Assembly: GCA_029339195.1 (NCBI GenBank) | Contig: JAPTJF010000741.1 | Coordinates: 1 to 16,835 of the forward strand | From: Micractinium sp. NFX-FRZ | Taxonomy: Eukaryota > Chlorophyta > Trebouxiophyceae > Chlorellales > Chlorellaceae | Direction: 5' to 3' | Length of the DNA stretch: 16,835 nucleotides | Part shown: piece after piece, positions 1 to 11,940 of the stretch | How the letters are laid out: each line of letters begins with the position of its first letter | How positions within the stretch are numbered: position 1 is the stretch's first letter | Translations under genes and position numbers: made by a program | The notes under the pieces: generated by a model | Databases searched by the model: none | The model's input: only the letters and a program-made list of their open reading frames with translations | Told to the model about the DNA's origin: nothing

Positions 1-465
1 GAAACACTCCCCTCCCCCCCGCCGGCGGCGGGCCTCCAAAGTGCCCGGAACCAAAAAAAAGAATAGCAGCCGCCTTATTTGCATCAACAGCTCCGCCCCA
101 AACCACCTTGCATTCAATTTGCTGCAAAGTCAGCTCAGCCTCTATGTCGGTCTCCACTGCTGATGCCGAGCGCTGCGGTCACAGCAAGACGTAGTTTACA
201 TGCACATTGACACAAGTGATGCGAATAATTAGTCATGCTAGCTCGGTCTGATCACACCGCAACAGGAGGCATGCAGCAGTGCATGGTAGCGCCCGTGAGG
301 CGCACGCCCCAGCCGGGCAGCGTCCCCCCGCGCTGCGTGCCCCTCGCAGCTCACCCCGCAGCTGTCCCCAGCCAAATCCAGCTGCTGCCGCCTGCAGGCC
401 AAGGCCGCTTACAGCAGCTCAGCTGCCATTGTGCGCCTGAGCTGCATAGGGTCACAGCAGGCGCC
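1..465. other. 3' untranslated region and downstream flank
   Basis: No open frame here looks coding. On the minus strand this is the region after the stop codon. It is the least GC-rich part of the window between about 50 and 240. Apart from the TGTAA candidates listed separately I see nothing else. Confidence 0.5.
196..200 (-). terminator. Candidate polyadenylation signal TGTAA
   Basis: TGTAA is the usual green-algal polyadenylation signal and lies here about 270 bases past the stop codon, in a relatively AT-rich stretch. A second TGTAA at 409-413, only about 55 bases past the stop, is possible but close. Confidence 0.4.
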
Positions 466-3400
466 TCACAGCAGCTCTATCTGAGAGTCCGCCGTCAGGT
501 CAATCACCTCCTCTGCTGCTGCTCCCGGCCCACTGGCAGCCGCCGCCGCCGCCGCTGCCGCGCTGGGTGCTGCTGCTGCGCACGCTGGCACATGCACCCC
601 CGGCTCCTGCTTGATGGCCGGCACCCGCTGCTGCAACGCAGGCGAGCCGCGCTTGCCAAGCTCATTGCCCGGCAGCTCTGCCAGAGGGGTGCGCGCTGCG
701 CGGCTGGCTGGGGCAGGCGAGGTGCCTGGTATCCCCTGCTGCTGTGCTGGTGATGCCGCCACGGCGCCAGCAGCCTCCCCCTGCGGCTCGCCGGCCTCTG
801 TCGCTGCCTCTGCTGCTGGGGCCACCCCGTTTGATGCAGCAGCGTTGACCTGGGCCACCGCCTCCTCCTCCTCCTCCTCCTCCTCCTCCTCTGCCACCGC
901 CGCCGGGGCTGCCGCTGCAGCTGGCTGCTCAGGCCCTGCGGCCGCTGCCACAGGCTCGGCCTCCCCGCGGCCGCTGCAGCCCTCCTCGCCCTCGCCAGCA
1001 CTGCCATACTCCGCGTCACCATCGCTGCTCCCGCTCGCCTCCCCCTCCTCCTCCTCCTCTGCTTCCTCGCCGACTGCCTCTGCCTCGCCGACTGCCTCTG
1101 CCGCGCCGACTGCCTCTGCCTCCCCCATCTCCACCTCCTCCTCCGCCGCCTCCTCCGCTGCACCCACACCTTCAATGTGCCTATCCTTAGCCTCCTGCGG
1201 GAGCAGAGGCACAGTTTTAAAACGATGAGCTGGGGAGTCGCCATGGCCACATACAAAGCGGCAGGCACGTGGAGGAACACTGCATGGGAGCCCAGTGAGC
1301 TGCCCGCTGGTGGTTGAGCGGCGGCCACTGTGCACCTGGCACCTCGCTAGCATGCGACCAATACTGAGCGCGGCACAGCGGCAGTACAGCAGAAGGGGGC
1401 TGGCTGGCTGGCAGCAGGTGGCCAGCCAGCTGTGAGTGTATTGGTCATGTGCAGCCTGTGTTCATCATAACCTCACCTGAGAGGCAGCTCCCTCCTCCTG
1501 CTCCTCCTCCTCTGTCTCCATCCGATCTGCCTGCTGCTGCTGCTGCTGCTCCCGCTGCTGCTCAGCCTGTGCCGCCGCCTCAGCCTCGGCTGCCGCCGCC
1601 GCGGCCGCAGCAGCCGCAGCCGCAGCGGCCTGCATGGCCGCCACATGCTGCTGGTGCATCGCGCTTGCCGCCATCATTTGCTGCAGCATGAGCGCAGCCG
1701 TGGCGTCGCCCGCCGCCGCCAGCTGCTGCAGCAGCACGCGCTGCTGCGTCAGGGCCGCCTGAGCAGCGGCTGCCATCATGGGTGGCAGGTGCAGCGCCGC
1801 CGCTTGCTGCGGGGCCGGCAGCATTGGCGGCAGTCCTCCCTGCTGGGGCACTGGCCGCACCTGCGCTGGGGCACTCTCCCGTGGGGCCGTCCTGAGCTCC
1901 GCCGCAGACAAAGGTTTGCCAGCCTTGGCCGTCCCTGGCATCTGCTCGTGCTTCACCGCCGCTGCCGTGCGCTGCTGCTGCTGCTGGCACGGCTGCTCGC
2001 CCGGCTGGAGCAGCTGCCTGGCGTTTGCCAGCACCTGTTGTAACAGCCTCTCCTCAGCGATGCGCTCGGCAGCAGCCGGCTGCGGCTGGCGCTGCTGCAG
2101 CTGCAGGGGCGCCCGCTGCGGGGCCGGCGCCAGCAGCGCGGGCAGGGAGGCGCTGACCGCTGCCCCCGCTGCGGCGCACACGTCTGCTGACCGGCGGGCA
2201 ACGCCAGTCAGTGCCGCCACTGCTGCGGCACGCTGCGCCTCGTTGCTCGGCGGGCGCTCCCTGCAAATAAGAAGCCAGGGGCAGCGGTTTGTTGCCCATG
2301 CACACACTCAGCATGCGCCCAAGCAGCCAAACTGTGCCAGGGCAGTACAGCACGGGATCATAACTGTGGTGCATCCCTGAGCAGGCAGCCACCCAAGCAC
2401 GAATGCATGCCAGCATATGAGCATGCATGCAGGCTTGCCCACACACTGCCCACGTGATCACGCAGGCACGCACCAGAGCACTGAGAAGTGGTGGGAGAGG
2501 CGGGCCAGCATCGCCGAAGCCAGCTGCACCACCCCCTGGTACAGCGCTGCAGGGGCGAACGGAACGAGGGCAGCAAAAAGGCCTGAGGGCGCAACACAGT
2601 GAGCAGGCATTGGCAGGCAGCGAGCACAAGTGAGGAGCAGAACAGCTGCGCGGTCAGCTGGTGATGAAACCCAGGCGGCTATGCTGGGGGAGTTTAGCAA
2701 CAGCAGCTAAAATGCGACCATGTACCTCACCCGCCACCCAAATTCGTTGATCACTGCTGTTCTCATTGCGGTCCTAGTCTCATTGACCCTCATCCGGTTC
2801 TCACTCGCCTGCCTTGCACTGGCCCTACAGCAAGCAGCATGGCATTCTCACCTGCCACCATCCCCTTCAGCTCTGCTTCCATCGTCTTCTTTGCATCCTT
2901 GAACATCAACCCCTTCTCAGACTCCACATGCCCACGCATCGCCCGCCGCATGCGTTCGAACTGCAGGCGAGGGGGGGAGGCAGGGCAGGCTGGGTCAGGG
3001 TGCCTGGGGATGGGGCGAGAGTCGGTAGGCAGGAGGCACGGTGGGCACTGGCGGGAGGGGAAGAGCTGTGTGCAGGGCGCCAACAGCTGCACCAGGGGCT
3101 GCCCCGCAGCTGCACCAGCGCAACAGGGGTGGCGCGCGGGCGCGGGCGGATGGGCGGGCTGGCAGCACTCTTGTGGACAGAGCAGGCTGGGGCGTCGGTG
3201 CCGGTGGGCTCTCACCTGCCCAGACCCCACTTCCGCAGCGCAGGCGGAGTACACCTCGCTCATGTGCTCCTTCACCTGCGATCGGGGCAGGAGGGCAGCG
3301 GCAGCATGTCTGGGCACTGTGGAGCTACGAGCATTGGATTTGGCAAGGTAGACAGCAATGCAGCCCGCCCATTCATGCCCCCCTGTTTCCAGGCCCACCC

Positions 3401-6400
3401 ACCCACCCAACCCACTTCATGGTTCATACCCTGCGTCGCGCTGGCCAGACCACAGCACAGCACAGCGCGGCGGCCCAGCCTGCACCCACCGTTGGCTTGA
3501 TGACGTCGCGTGACAGGTCGCGCTGCTTCTCCCCCACCGGCCCCATCAGCGCCTCCACCGCCTCAGCCAGCCGCCCCCGCTCCTCCTGCAGCGCCTGCGG
3601 GCAAAGCAAAGCAGCGGCAGACGTGCAGCGATCAGGCAGTGCCACAGGAACGCAGGGGGGTGGTGCAGCCAAGGAGCATAGCTAACTGCCCGGCTCCTCC
3701 TGCGGCGCCAGCAGGCAGGAGGAGGAGTGAGCACGCAGGTAGCGAGCATGTGGGCAGGCAGGCAGGCAGGGAGGTTGATGGCTGGCGAGGCGGGTGGCAG
3801 GGAAGCAAGCTGATGAGCAGGCGGGGGGGCGGGACGATGCAAGTGGAAGCACCATGTCCCCCCTTGTACACCTGGCCGCACAGTGCATCTCTGAAGTGTC
3901 CGGCCCACCCCTCTCCCCCCACATTTGCAATCGCCTTCGCCCCCACCTGGCTGCACAGCCGCTCGATGCGGTGCGGGTCCAGCCCCATCTCAGCCAGGCT
4001 GCTCTGCACCTCCGCCAGGGTGCCGGCCAACGCTGCCTCCGCCAGGCGCCGGAACTCGCTGCAGGGTGGGGTGAGTGCATGCGAAGGCTGAGTAAATGGG
4101 AAGGGTGGGCAGGTGCAGGGGAGTTGAAAGGGTGATACAGGACAGGCGGCGTGCCAGGGTCCTCGCCGGCACGGCCTCAGCCACGCGCCAGAGCTCGCTG
4201 TGGGGTACGGCGGGTGGGTTTGGGATGGAGATGCAGTGGTCGGGCAGGCACACAATGGGTGCAGCAGACGTCAGGGACGAGATGTGCAGAGTTGCGGCTT
4301 GCGGCAGCTTGAACAGAAACAAGCACGAGTGCACTCACTTGAGGTGCCCCGAGATCTTGGAGCCAAAGGTGTTGTCCCACTGCACGGCGATGGCGTCCAG
4401 GATGGGGCTGGACAGGTCACCGTTGAAGGTCACCTCGCCGCGTGCACCGCTGGTGTACTCGCCGCCACGCTTGACGGTGGCCTGCGGGGGCCGGGGGGCA
4501 GGGGCAGCAGGCACATGAGCGCAGCACGGATGGGCAGGCGGGGCAAAGGGAGACGTGGAAGCTACAGGGGTGCAAGGGAAGTCGGGGAAGAGCGGCAAAG
4601 TGCTGATTGATTCATTGCATTGGCAGCTTGCGGGCCGCCATATGCGCCCATGCACCCCAGCCTGTGCAGGCGCCCGCCCACGTGCCTTGTACGTCGCCCA
4701 GTACAGGCCGCCGCTCCGGGGAGGGTCGCCCCAGTGGGCGGAAGTGGCCACTGCCTTGGACTCTGCGCGTGCGGCGCCTGCACGGCGGGTACGACAGACA
4801 GTTGAGGAATGGGTTAGGTACGGTAGCAAGCGAGCAGGCATGGGTCTGGCAGCATGAGCATACGGGCCACGTAAGTGGCAGGACGCAGCACCCGCGGCCT
4901 CAATGATGCGTGAGGGAGTGTATAGCAACCACACGGCCGCCTTGCCAGCACAGCCAGCGCAGCCCGACAGCCCGCTGTGCCCGCCCGCCTGTGCCCGCGC
5001 ACGCACCCGCCTCCAGCGGCGGGCTCAGCCCCTCGGAGAGCACCAGCACCTCCAGCCGCTGCGCCCACTCGTGCAGCCTGCGGGCGGGAGGGTGCGAACA
5101 AACCAATGCGGCCAGGTGAGTTGCTGCAACACCAAGGCCTGCGTGGGCTTGACACGCCAGGGGTGCCCGCCCGGCTCCCTGCCCGGCTGGTCAACCACAG
5201 CAGCGGCAGCATGCTTGCAGGCAGGCCAGCGACATCATCTCAGCCAGGCGGCAGCCCCCGCTCTTCTCCACACTGAGCGGTCGTTGCATGCCAGCCGCCG
5301 CCCACTAGCCCTGTTGTGTGCTACTCGAGTGCTTGATCCACTGGCCCCACTGCCCTCCCACCTGGCCTTGAGGCCGCCCTGCATGAGCTGACCAGGCAGC
5401 CCTGCTACAGTAGTTGTATGCAAAGGTGGGTGCCCAACCAGTCTCCCAACTGCCTTCCCCTCGCACCTGGCCTTGAGGTCGCCCTGCAGCGCCGCCGCCC
5501 GCTCCTCAAACACGGCCTTCACCCCCGCGCCCACCTCTGCGTCCAGCTCGCTCTGCAGGCATGGACAGGGCAAGGATGGTTCTCTTTTTGAAGAAGAACT
5601 GTGTTCAGAAAACAGGGTGGGCGCATCACCTTCCGCCTGCACTGCCGGGCGCAAGAGCAGGCGGCACGCACAGGCAGCGCCGCCAAGATGAGGTGCACAA
5701 AAGCCAGACTCCAGCAAGCAGCACTCGAAGCCGCCCTCACGCTGGCATTCAATCCCATCTACCCCGACGGCTCTGGTTGTGCCGCACCTGGTCGCGCAGC
5801 AGCAGGGCGGTGGCAACCAGGAAGGAACTGAGGGAGGTGGCCAGGCGGCGCGCAGCATGGATGCGCCCCCTGCAGGCAGGGCAGGACACCAGGGAGGCAG
5901 GCGGGCGTGTCAGAGGCAGCCAGGCAGCGGCGGCCAGGGAAGAGGCGACCGAGCTGGCCAGGTGACGCGCTGCATACACCTGTGGCAGGCCGGCAGGGGT
6001 GAGGCGACCTGCATGCAGCAGCCCTGGAGCTGCCCCGCTGCATTGAGAACACTGCTGCTCATCCATCTGCCTGTGCCAACTCTTCTCACTCCAGCGCCCT
6101 CCGCCCCACCCCTCAGCCTTCCGCCGTGCCCACGCTGGCATGTGCTCTCGCGGCACAGGCACCTCCACACCCTCACTCCCCCTCCCTTTCTCTCGCTCCC
6201 CTACCCCTTACAGTACAGCTTGCACCCACCTGCGTGCAATGTCGTGCACGTGCTCCCTCAACGCCGGCACCTCCGTGTGATCCAGCCGGCTGAACGCGCC
6301 CGCAGGGCCGTCCTTGCGGCACCGCCCCTCCAGCTTCTGCGCAGGCGGCAAGGCGGTGGGGTAGGGGGCGGTGGGAGCCGCTGTGTGGAAAGCGGGGCGC

Positions 6401-9400
6401 CGGCAGGTCGCCAGCCAGCAGGGAAATGTCTGCTGCGCACGGGGGCCATGCAGCGCCCCCAGAGGACTGGCGTGACCACAGCATGGGCAGCACACAACAC
6501 TCTATCTGGTCTACGATAGGAGCGCCGCCCCCGCACCTGGGCGTCGCGCGCAGAGATGCAGAACACCGGCAGGTCGAGCTCGGCGGCAGCGGCGGCGCGC
6601 GCCGCACCGGCGCCTGCCGCCTCCACCGCCTCGATGCCCTCCCTGCAAGCGGGGAGCGAAGCAGGTTGACCAGAGGCCCCAGGATGAGCAAGCGGCATCC
6701 ACCACCCTGCTCTCCTGCCCCGTGGCAGACCCCGCCCAGTGCAGCAACAATGCAGGCATCAAGCATCCCCCAAACTCTTCTATCCCCCGCTCCACAGACA
6801 TGGCTCGCTCTCACTTAAAGTCCTTTTTCAGCTGCTCCTTGCTGTAGGCGTTACGCGCGCGGCTGCAGATGCCATTCATTTGCAGCTGCAGCGGGGGCAG
6901 CGCAGCACAGCATGGTGCAGCGGTGAGCAGACAGTGCTTTACTTTTCGGCGGTGGGACACAATGCGGGGCACCCAGGGAGGCGCGTTGACCCTTGCTCCA
7001 GCTACTGCAGCAGGCAGGCATACCTGTCCTGTGGCCCATTCTGAGCCCAGCAGGCACCACCTTGCAGCCTTCTGCCCGAACCACCTGCCCTCATAGCAGG
7101 GACGCAGACCTTCCCTCCCCCTCCCTCCAATCCACCTGCAGCTCATGCTTACCCCCACTCAGCTACGCCTGCAACCGCCCTCCCTCCTGCAACCCTCGCG
7201 CGAGCACACATTCGCACACAGGCATAAGGACCCCACCACACCTGCAGCTTGTGCAGCTTCCTTTTCACCTCCAAAGGCCATCCTCACCTGCAGCTTGTGC
7301 AGCTCCCGCTTCACACCATCCAGCTGGGACCGCAGCCCCCGCTTGGTCTTCTCCCCCTCGCGCCGACCCTGCTTCGCCTCCTCCTCACGCTCCAGCACCC
7401 CGTGGCGCTCCTGCAACATTATGAGCATTGGCAGTGACCACAATGCGTCACAACAGGGCAAGGGTGTTGTCCTACATGCGCTGCTCCCACTGCAGCACCT
7501 CATGCCACCCCTGCAGCCAGACCCAGTATTGCAGGCAGGCCGGCAGGCATGCGGGCGGGATGGAGGCTGGGTGCATCTGAGGGAAGGGTCCAGAGCAGGG
7601 CGGTGCAGGGCCGGGCCAGGCAGGAGAGAGGGCACGTCATGGGAAAGAGCCTGCCAGCAGGCCACCTGCCCCTGTGATCACTGATTGCTCACTACACCCG
7701 ACCCCGTTCCTCCCTGCTCCCAGGGACCATTGCCACCCAGCCCATCATCCAGCCCTTACTGCACACTGTACCTGGCGCAGCTGCGGCACGCCCCACTTCT
7801 TGTACTGCTTCTTGGCCCGGCGCCGCCCCTCCTTCTGGCCCTCCTTGCGAGCCTGTGGCCAGGAAAACAAAAGGGTGGGCAGTTTTCGGATCAGGCAGAC
7901 AGGCGAGGCCCGCATCGTGACGTTGGCCTGGCAGCTGTGCTTCCCGTGCTAGGCCCAAGGGTGCACTGCTGCACTGCCCTTCAGCGGCATCATCTTTGCC
8001 TGTGCACCTGCCCACCCCTCCCGCACCCCCACCCCCAACACATCCAGCCTGCCCGCCCAGGCCCTCCGCACCTTTGCCAGGCTGACTTCTTCGTCCTCAT
8101 CCTCGCCATCGCTCGAGCCGTCAGAGCCGTCAGACTCCTCCCCTGCCTCCTCTTCTTCCTCCTCCCTATCGCTCTCACTGCCGCTGCCCTCCCCCATCTC
8201 CTCATCCTCCTCCTCAGAATCGGGGATCACCTGCACATCACAAAGTGCAGAAAAGAAGGGAGGCCAGCTGTCAGGGGCAGGGCAGCCACGCGAGGCCCTC
8301 TGCCGCAGTGAGTGGGCAAGGACACCAGAACGCGCTGCCTGCGCCGGCTGCACTGCAGCCCAGACCTGGGAAACGCGCAGTTCTGCCTGCACTAGTGCTT
8401 GTTGCAAATGTTATGCATTCCGATCCCGCACTTCACCAGGGCTGGCTTGAGTCTCAGTCGAAACGCACTCCCCTTGTCAACTCAAAAAGCGCACCTCCTC
8501 ATCCTCGTCACTGCCAGCACCGCTGCCGCCGCCACGACCGCCGGTGGTGGGCATGTCATCGTCACGCCCAAAGTCACCACCCCGTTCAGCAATCAGCTCC
8601 CTGCAGCACAGCACACAACAGAGCAGGTGCCGAGGGCAATAGTCAGCAGCCTGGGAGCCAGAGCAGGGCACCGCGTGCAGTGGCAGTGCAGGGCCAGCCC
8701 CAGGCGGGCGACTGCTGCATGTGGTGAACCAGCAGCATTCAGCTTCACGGCAGCACCTCAGGCGTGGCTGCACTGGCACCTGCCACCTCTGCCACCTGTC
8801 GCGACCCTCATTTCAACCACCGACCGCACCTGATGACCTGCAGGCGAGCCTCACAGTCGCCCTGCTTCTTCAGAGCCTTCTTCACGGCCTGAGGGAAACA
8901 ATTGGGAGCAGGAGAACCAGGCCAGAAGCAGGACACACCAAGCGGTCAGTTGGTCAGCAGCGGGCGCGGCGCCGTGTTGGACAAGTTGTGACCCAGCTTG
9001 GTTGCAGCATGCCGGCCGTGCCTGCCAACACCACGCTCTGCTCTGCAACTGCGGCAGATGGCCTGCGCCGTGTCAACAGATAGCATGACGGTAGCATGGC
9101 TGCACCGCTCACCCGCAGGCTGCGGTTGTAGTCCGCCTGCAGGTCCGACTCCACATCCCGCTTCTCCGCAATCTGCAGCAGCGAGTGCGCACAAGAAAGA
9201 CAAGTTGAGAAGGCGGGGCTGCCAGTCATCCATCCCACGCCTCAACAATCCATCAGGTGTGCGCACATGGCGTCAGAGGGCAGGTGCGTGGCAGAGCCGC
9301 AAGTGAAAAGCCAACAGCTACAGGCCAGCGAGCGGGCTGCAACCGCCACCATAGCGCCGGCGCCCGCCTGGCTGCTGCCGCTGCCATGACAGCAAGCGCT

Positions 9401-11908
9401 GTTCTGCGTGCCCTTTGGCAGCGTCCCAGCCCTTGGCCTGCCGCCCACCCACCTGGCGCTCTAGACGGTCAAAGTCCTCCAGCGGTGTGTCTGCAGGTGC
9501 ACAAGGGGTGCAGGGATGGAGTGGCAGTCCGGAACCTCGCCAAACGCCACAAAAAGCGCGGAGGGTGGCGACACACGGGGCAGCGGGTGGCGCCGGCATC
9601 ATGCCCTCTGCCCACCAGCCCGCGCCGCCAGTTCAAATCCCACCGTGGGGGGAGCAGTAGCCGGCAGCGGGTGCCGCACGCGCTCCCTGGCGCTCCCTGG
9701 ACTCACCAGTCCTTGCGCAGATCTCCTCCACTCCCAGCCCCTCGATCACCTCCCGGGGCCTGCAGGGCAGAGCGGGGCAGGGCGGGCAGGAGTCAGCCAG
9801 GCAGCAGACGTGCGCTTGCTTGCCAGCCGTGCGTGGCTCCTAGGCAGGCACACAGAGGCCATGTGCGCGGCGGCCCCGCTCCACCCCGAGCTCAACTGCC
9901 CTGCACACGACTGCATCGAACTTGCAGGGCTGCTCAGTCAGACGAGGCTACATGAACCAGGGAGGCCCCCTGGGAAGAAAACATCACAGTGCCTGGCTCG
10001 GAGCAGATGAGGGAGCCAAACCCAACCCTGTGAATCACAACGGCAAGCCAGGCAAAGGCTGGGAACTTCTGCAACAACAAAACTCTTCTGGCTAAACGAT
10101 CGCAGCCCCCTCACATCACGTTGTCCGACTTGGAGCAGATGAAGGAGATGGAGCCAAACTGGCCGTCCATCATCATCTGGCGCCTGCAGGCACGGGGCAT
10201 GAAAGCAGTGGTGCAGGGGCGGGCACTCACAATCGCCAGCAGCTGAGCGTGCGCCTCACCATGTGGCGGGGGGGCGCGCATTGAACTACGCCTCCCGTGC
10301 TGTTCACCGGGACAAACGCATCCCCTAATCACCATCGCCGGTGCTGCTCCGTGCCACTCTGTGTTGCGCCTGCCCAGAGCATCCCTTATTAGCATAGCCC
10401 CTGCCCCGCCCCTCCCCATCTCCCCCATGCAGGCCTGAAAAAGTCGACCAGGCCCACCGCACCTCCACCCAGCCTTACCCCCCTCCCTGACAACCACCCA
10501 GCTGAGGTCCTCCCCAGCTGACGTCCCCTCAGCATTGCCGCCCACCCACCAAACGATTCTCCCAGCAGATCTTCGTGTAAACACCTCCGTACACCCATTC
10601 CTCCGCACCGCCCGCCCACCCACCTGAACGAGTCCCCCAGCAGCTCCTTGGCCGTCTTGTTGTCCACCGCCCGTGTGATGTCGGCGCACACCCAGATGGC
10701 AGAGCACTTCTGCGGGAGGCGAGGGGGCACCAGTGGGTATTGGATACAAGGGCGGGGCGGCACTGGGAAGAGGGGATGTGTGTACCAGAGGCGCGTGCTG
10801 GAGGCGAGGACAAGGGCAAAGCACTCCCGGCAGAGGGGCCTGCGCTGACTTGGCAGGCACCGCATGCTGCCCGGAGTGCAGCGCCACCAGCTCCTTTCAA
10901 GCACTGCAGTCCCCCGAGCCTTGAACCAAGCTGAGTTCCCAGTTCAATTCACTCGCCTTTAGGTAGGTCTCCGCCACGCGTCCGCGCGCCGCGTTGGCGT
11001 CCCTCACACCCGGCAGGTCCACCAGCATCGCCCCCGTGGCCAGCACCGGCCAGTTGTGCCGGACCTTGCACACCTTGACCAGGGGCCAGGTGCTGACGTC
11101 GTCACGCCTGCGGGTGAGAAGAGACAGGACGGAGGGCGCAAGTTGTATAAAGAGGTGGTGGGGCAGCCACCCAAGGGTGGGGGAGCGATGCAGCGGGCCT
11201 TGAATGGGAGGCCGAGCGCACGAAGCACCCGGATGGGAGGAAAGAGTGGAACTGGGGATGGGCGGAGGAGGAGGAGTGCGGCACCCCGAAGACAGCAGTG
11301 CAGGGGCCGTGCAAAGTGGGGCGCCTGGTGGAGGCGGTGGGCACAATGCGCTTTGTGTGGTGCGCTGGCTGGGTGGCCGCCGACACCCACCCTGCAGCTG
11401 GCTAGCTGGCCAGCGGCTGGCGGGGTGGAAGGTAACGATGCCCACCCCGCACCCAGTCACGGCCCCCGCCCAATGCGGGGGCCAGTGTGGCCACAACACT
11501 GTCAGCCAGTGCTGCCAGGAAGCACCCACAACCAACGGGGCCTCGCCTGTTGTTGGAGTCCACATATCTCCCAATCTCCTGCAGCCATAGCATGGGTGGG
11601 GTGCAGAAAAGGCCACGTCATGTCACCGCTGACCCACCACCTGTGGCAATAGTCAACAACAGCACCAACAACACATCACCCCTGCACACAGATGATGCCG
11701 AACTAACAAACTCGCGGCCACCATTGGCACGTGCACAGCCTCGGCAGTTTTGGGCACCACACAATGACAGTCACACTGCCAGGCAGGCAGGCAGGCAGCC
11801 CACCTTGCGGAACATCTTTGCCTCTCAAACTCGCTGCCACCCCGGCAAGTGCACAGCCACAGCAGCAACCACTGCAGGCACCACACACAGCAACCACAGC
11901 AACCACTG

Positions 11909-11940
<32 letters not shown>

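Larger units (their letters stand above)
466..2260 (-). other. Gln/Ala/Glu-rich C-terminal tail with SUMO motifs, exons 37-38
   Basis: About 500 residues of low-complexity sequence follow the folded part: a Gln/Ala/Met-rich block with poly-Ala and poly-Gln (exon 37), then a Glu/Ala block with three tandem EAVG-type repeats and a ten-Glu run (exon 38). Two sequences match the sumoylation consensus (hydrophobic-Lys-X-Glu): VKHE at about 1946-1957 and IKQE followed by Pro at 601-615. The protein ends VIDLTADSQIELL; VIDLT flanked by acidic residues (484-507) is a classical SUMO-interacting motif. The stop codon is TGA at 466-468. Binding and modification are inferred from motifs only. Confidence 0.75.
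2474..6642 (-). other. C-terminal helical half of the GTPase, exons 25-36
   Basis: Exon 25 ends in LPVFCISARDAQ, matching the VFC-(V/I)-SS/A-RD motif of SLIP-GC proteins. Exon 26 gives the DHTEVPALREHVHDIAR helix. Exon 28 is a helical segment. Exons 30-31 form SHWG-like/GLYWATYK-A...R(G)G and FNGDLSSPI, strong family landmarks. They are joined across a GC-AG intron (donor AAG/GCACGT at 4685): only that donor gives the family-like YKA-TVKRGG reading. Exons 32-35 are alpha-helical and basic (FERMRRAMRGHVE...). Exon 36 ends FSVLW, completed by the first base of exon 37. Confidence 0.8.
6815..9172 (-). other. Coiled-coil arm with acidic-basic insertion, exons 18-24
   Basis: Exons 18-19 and 23-24 encode charged helical sequence (EKRDVESDLQADYNRSLR; VKRELHKLQ; ARNAYSKEQLKKDF), the usual helical region after the GTPase core. 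Between them exons 20-21 insert a Gly/Asp/Glu/Ser-rich stretch including VIPDSEEEDEEMGEG and many Ser-Asp/Ser-Glu pairs that fit casein kinase 2 sites. Exon 22 then gives a strongly basic stretch (RRRAKKQYKKWG) that could serve as a nuclear localisation signal or nucleic-acid contact. The Cys-X-X-Ala-Arg-Asn-X-Tyr-Ser motif in exon 24 is a family landmark. Confidence 0.75.

Noticed and set aside
611..1228. Plus-strand Ser/Ala-rich open frame
   Set aside because: Antisense to the Glu/Ala tail of exon 38: the GAG repeats read as Ser runs on the other strand.
6385..6420. Possible copy of exon 25 (GDLPAP against LDLPVF)
   Set aside because: Match limited to about 12 bases of common GC-rich composition.
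9681..9700. Exact 10-base tandem repeat CGCTCCCTGG
   Set aside because: Two units only, next to the exon 16 donor; ordinary slippage.
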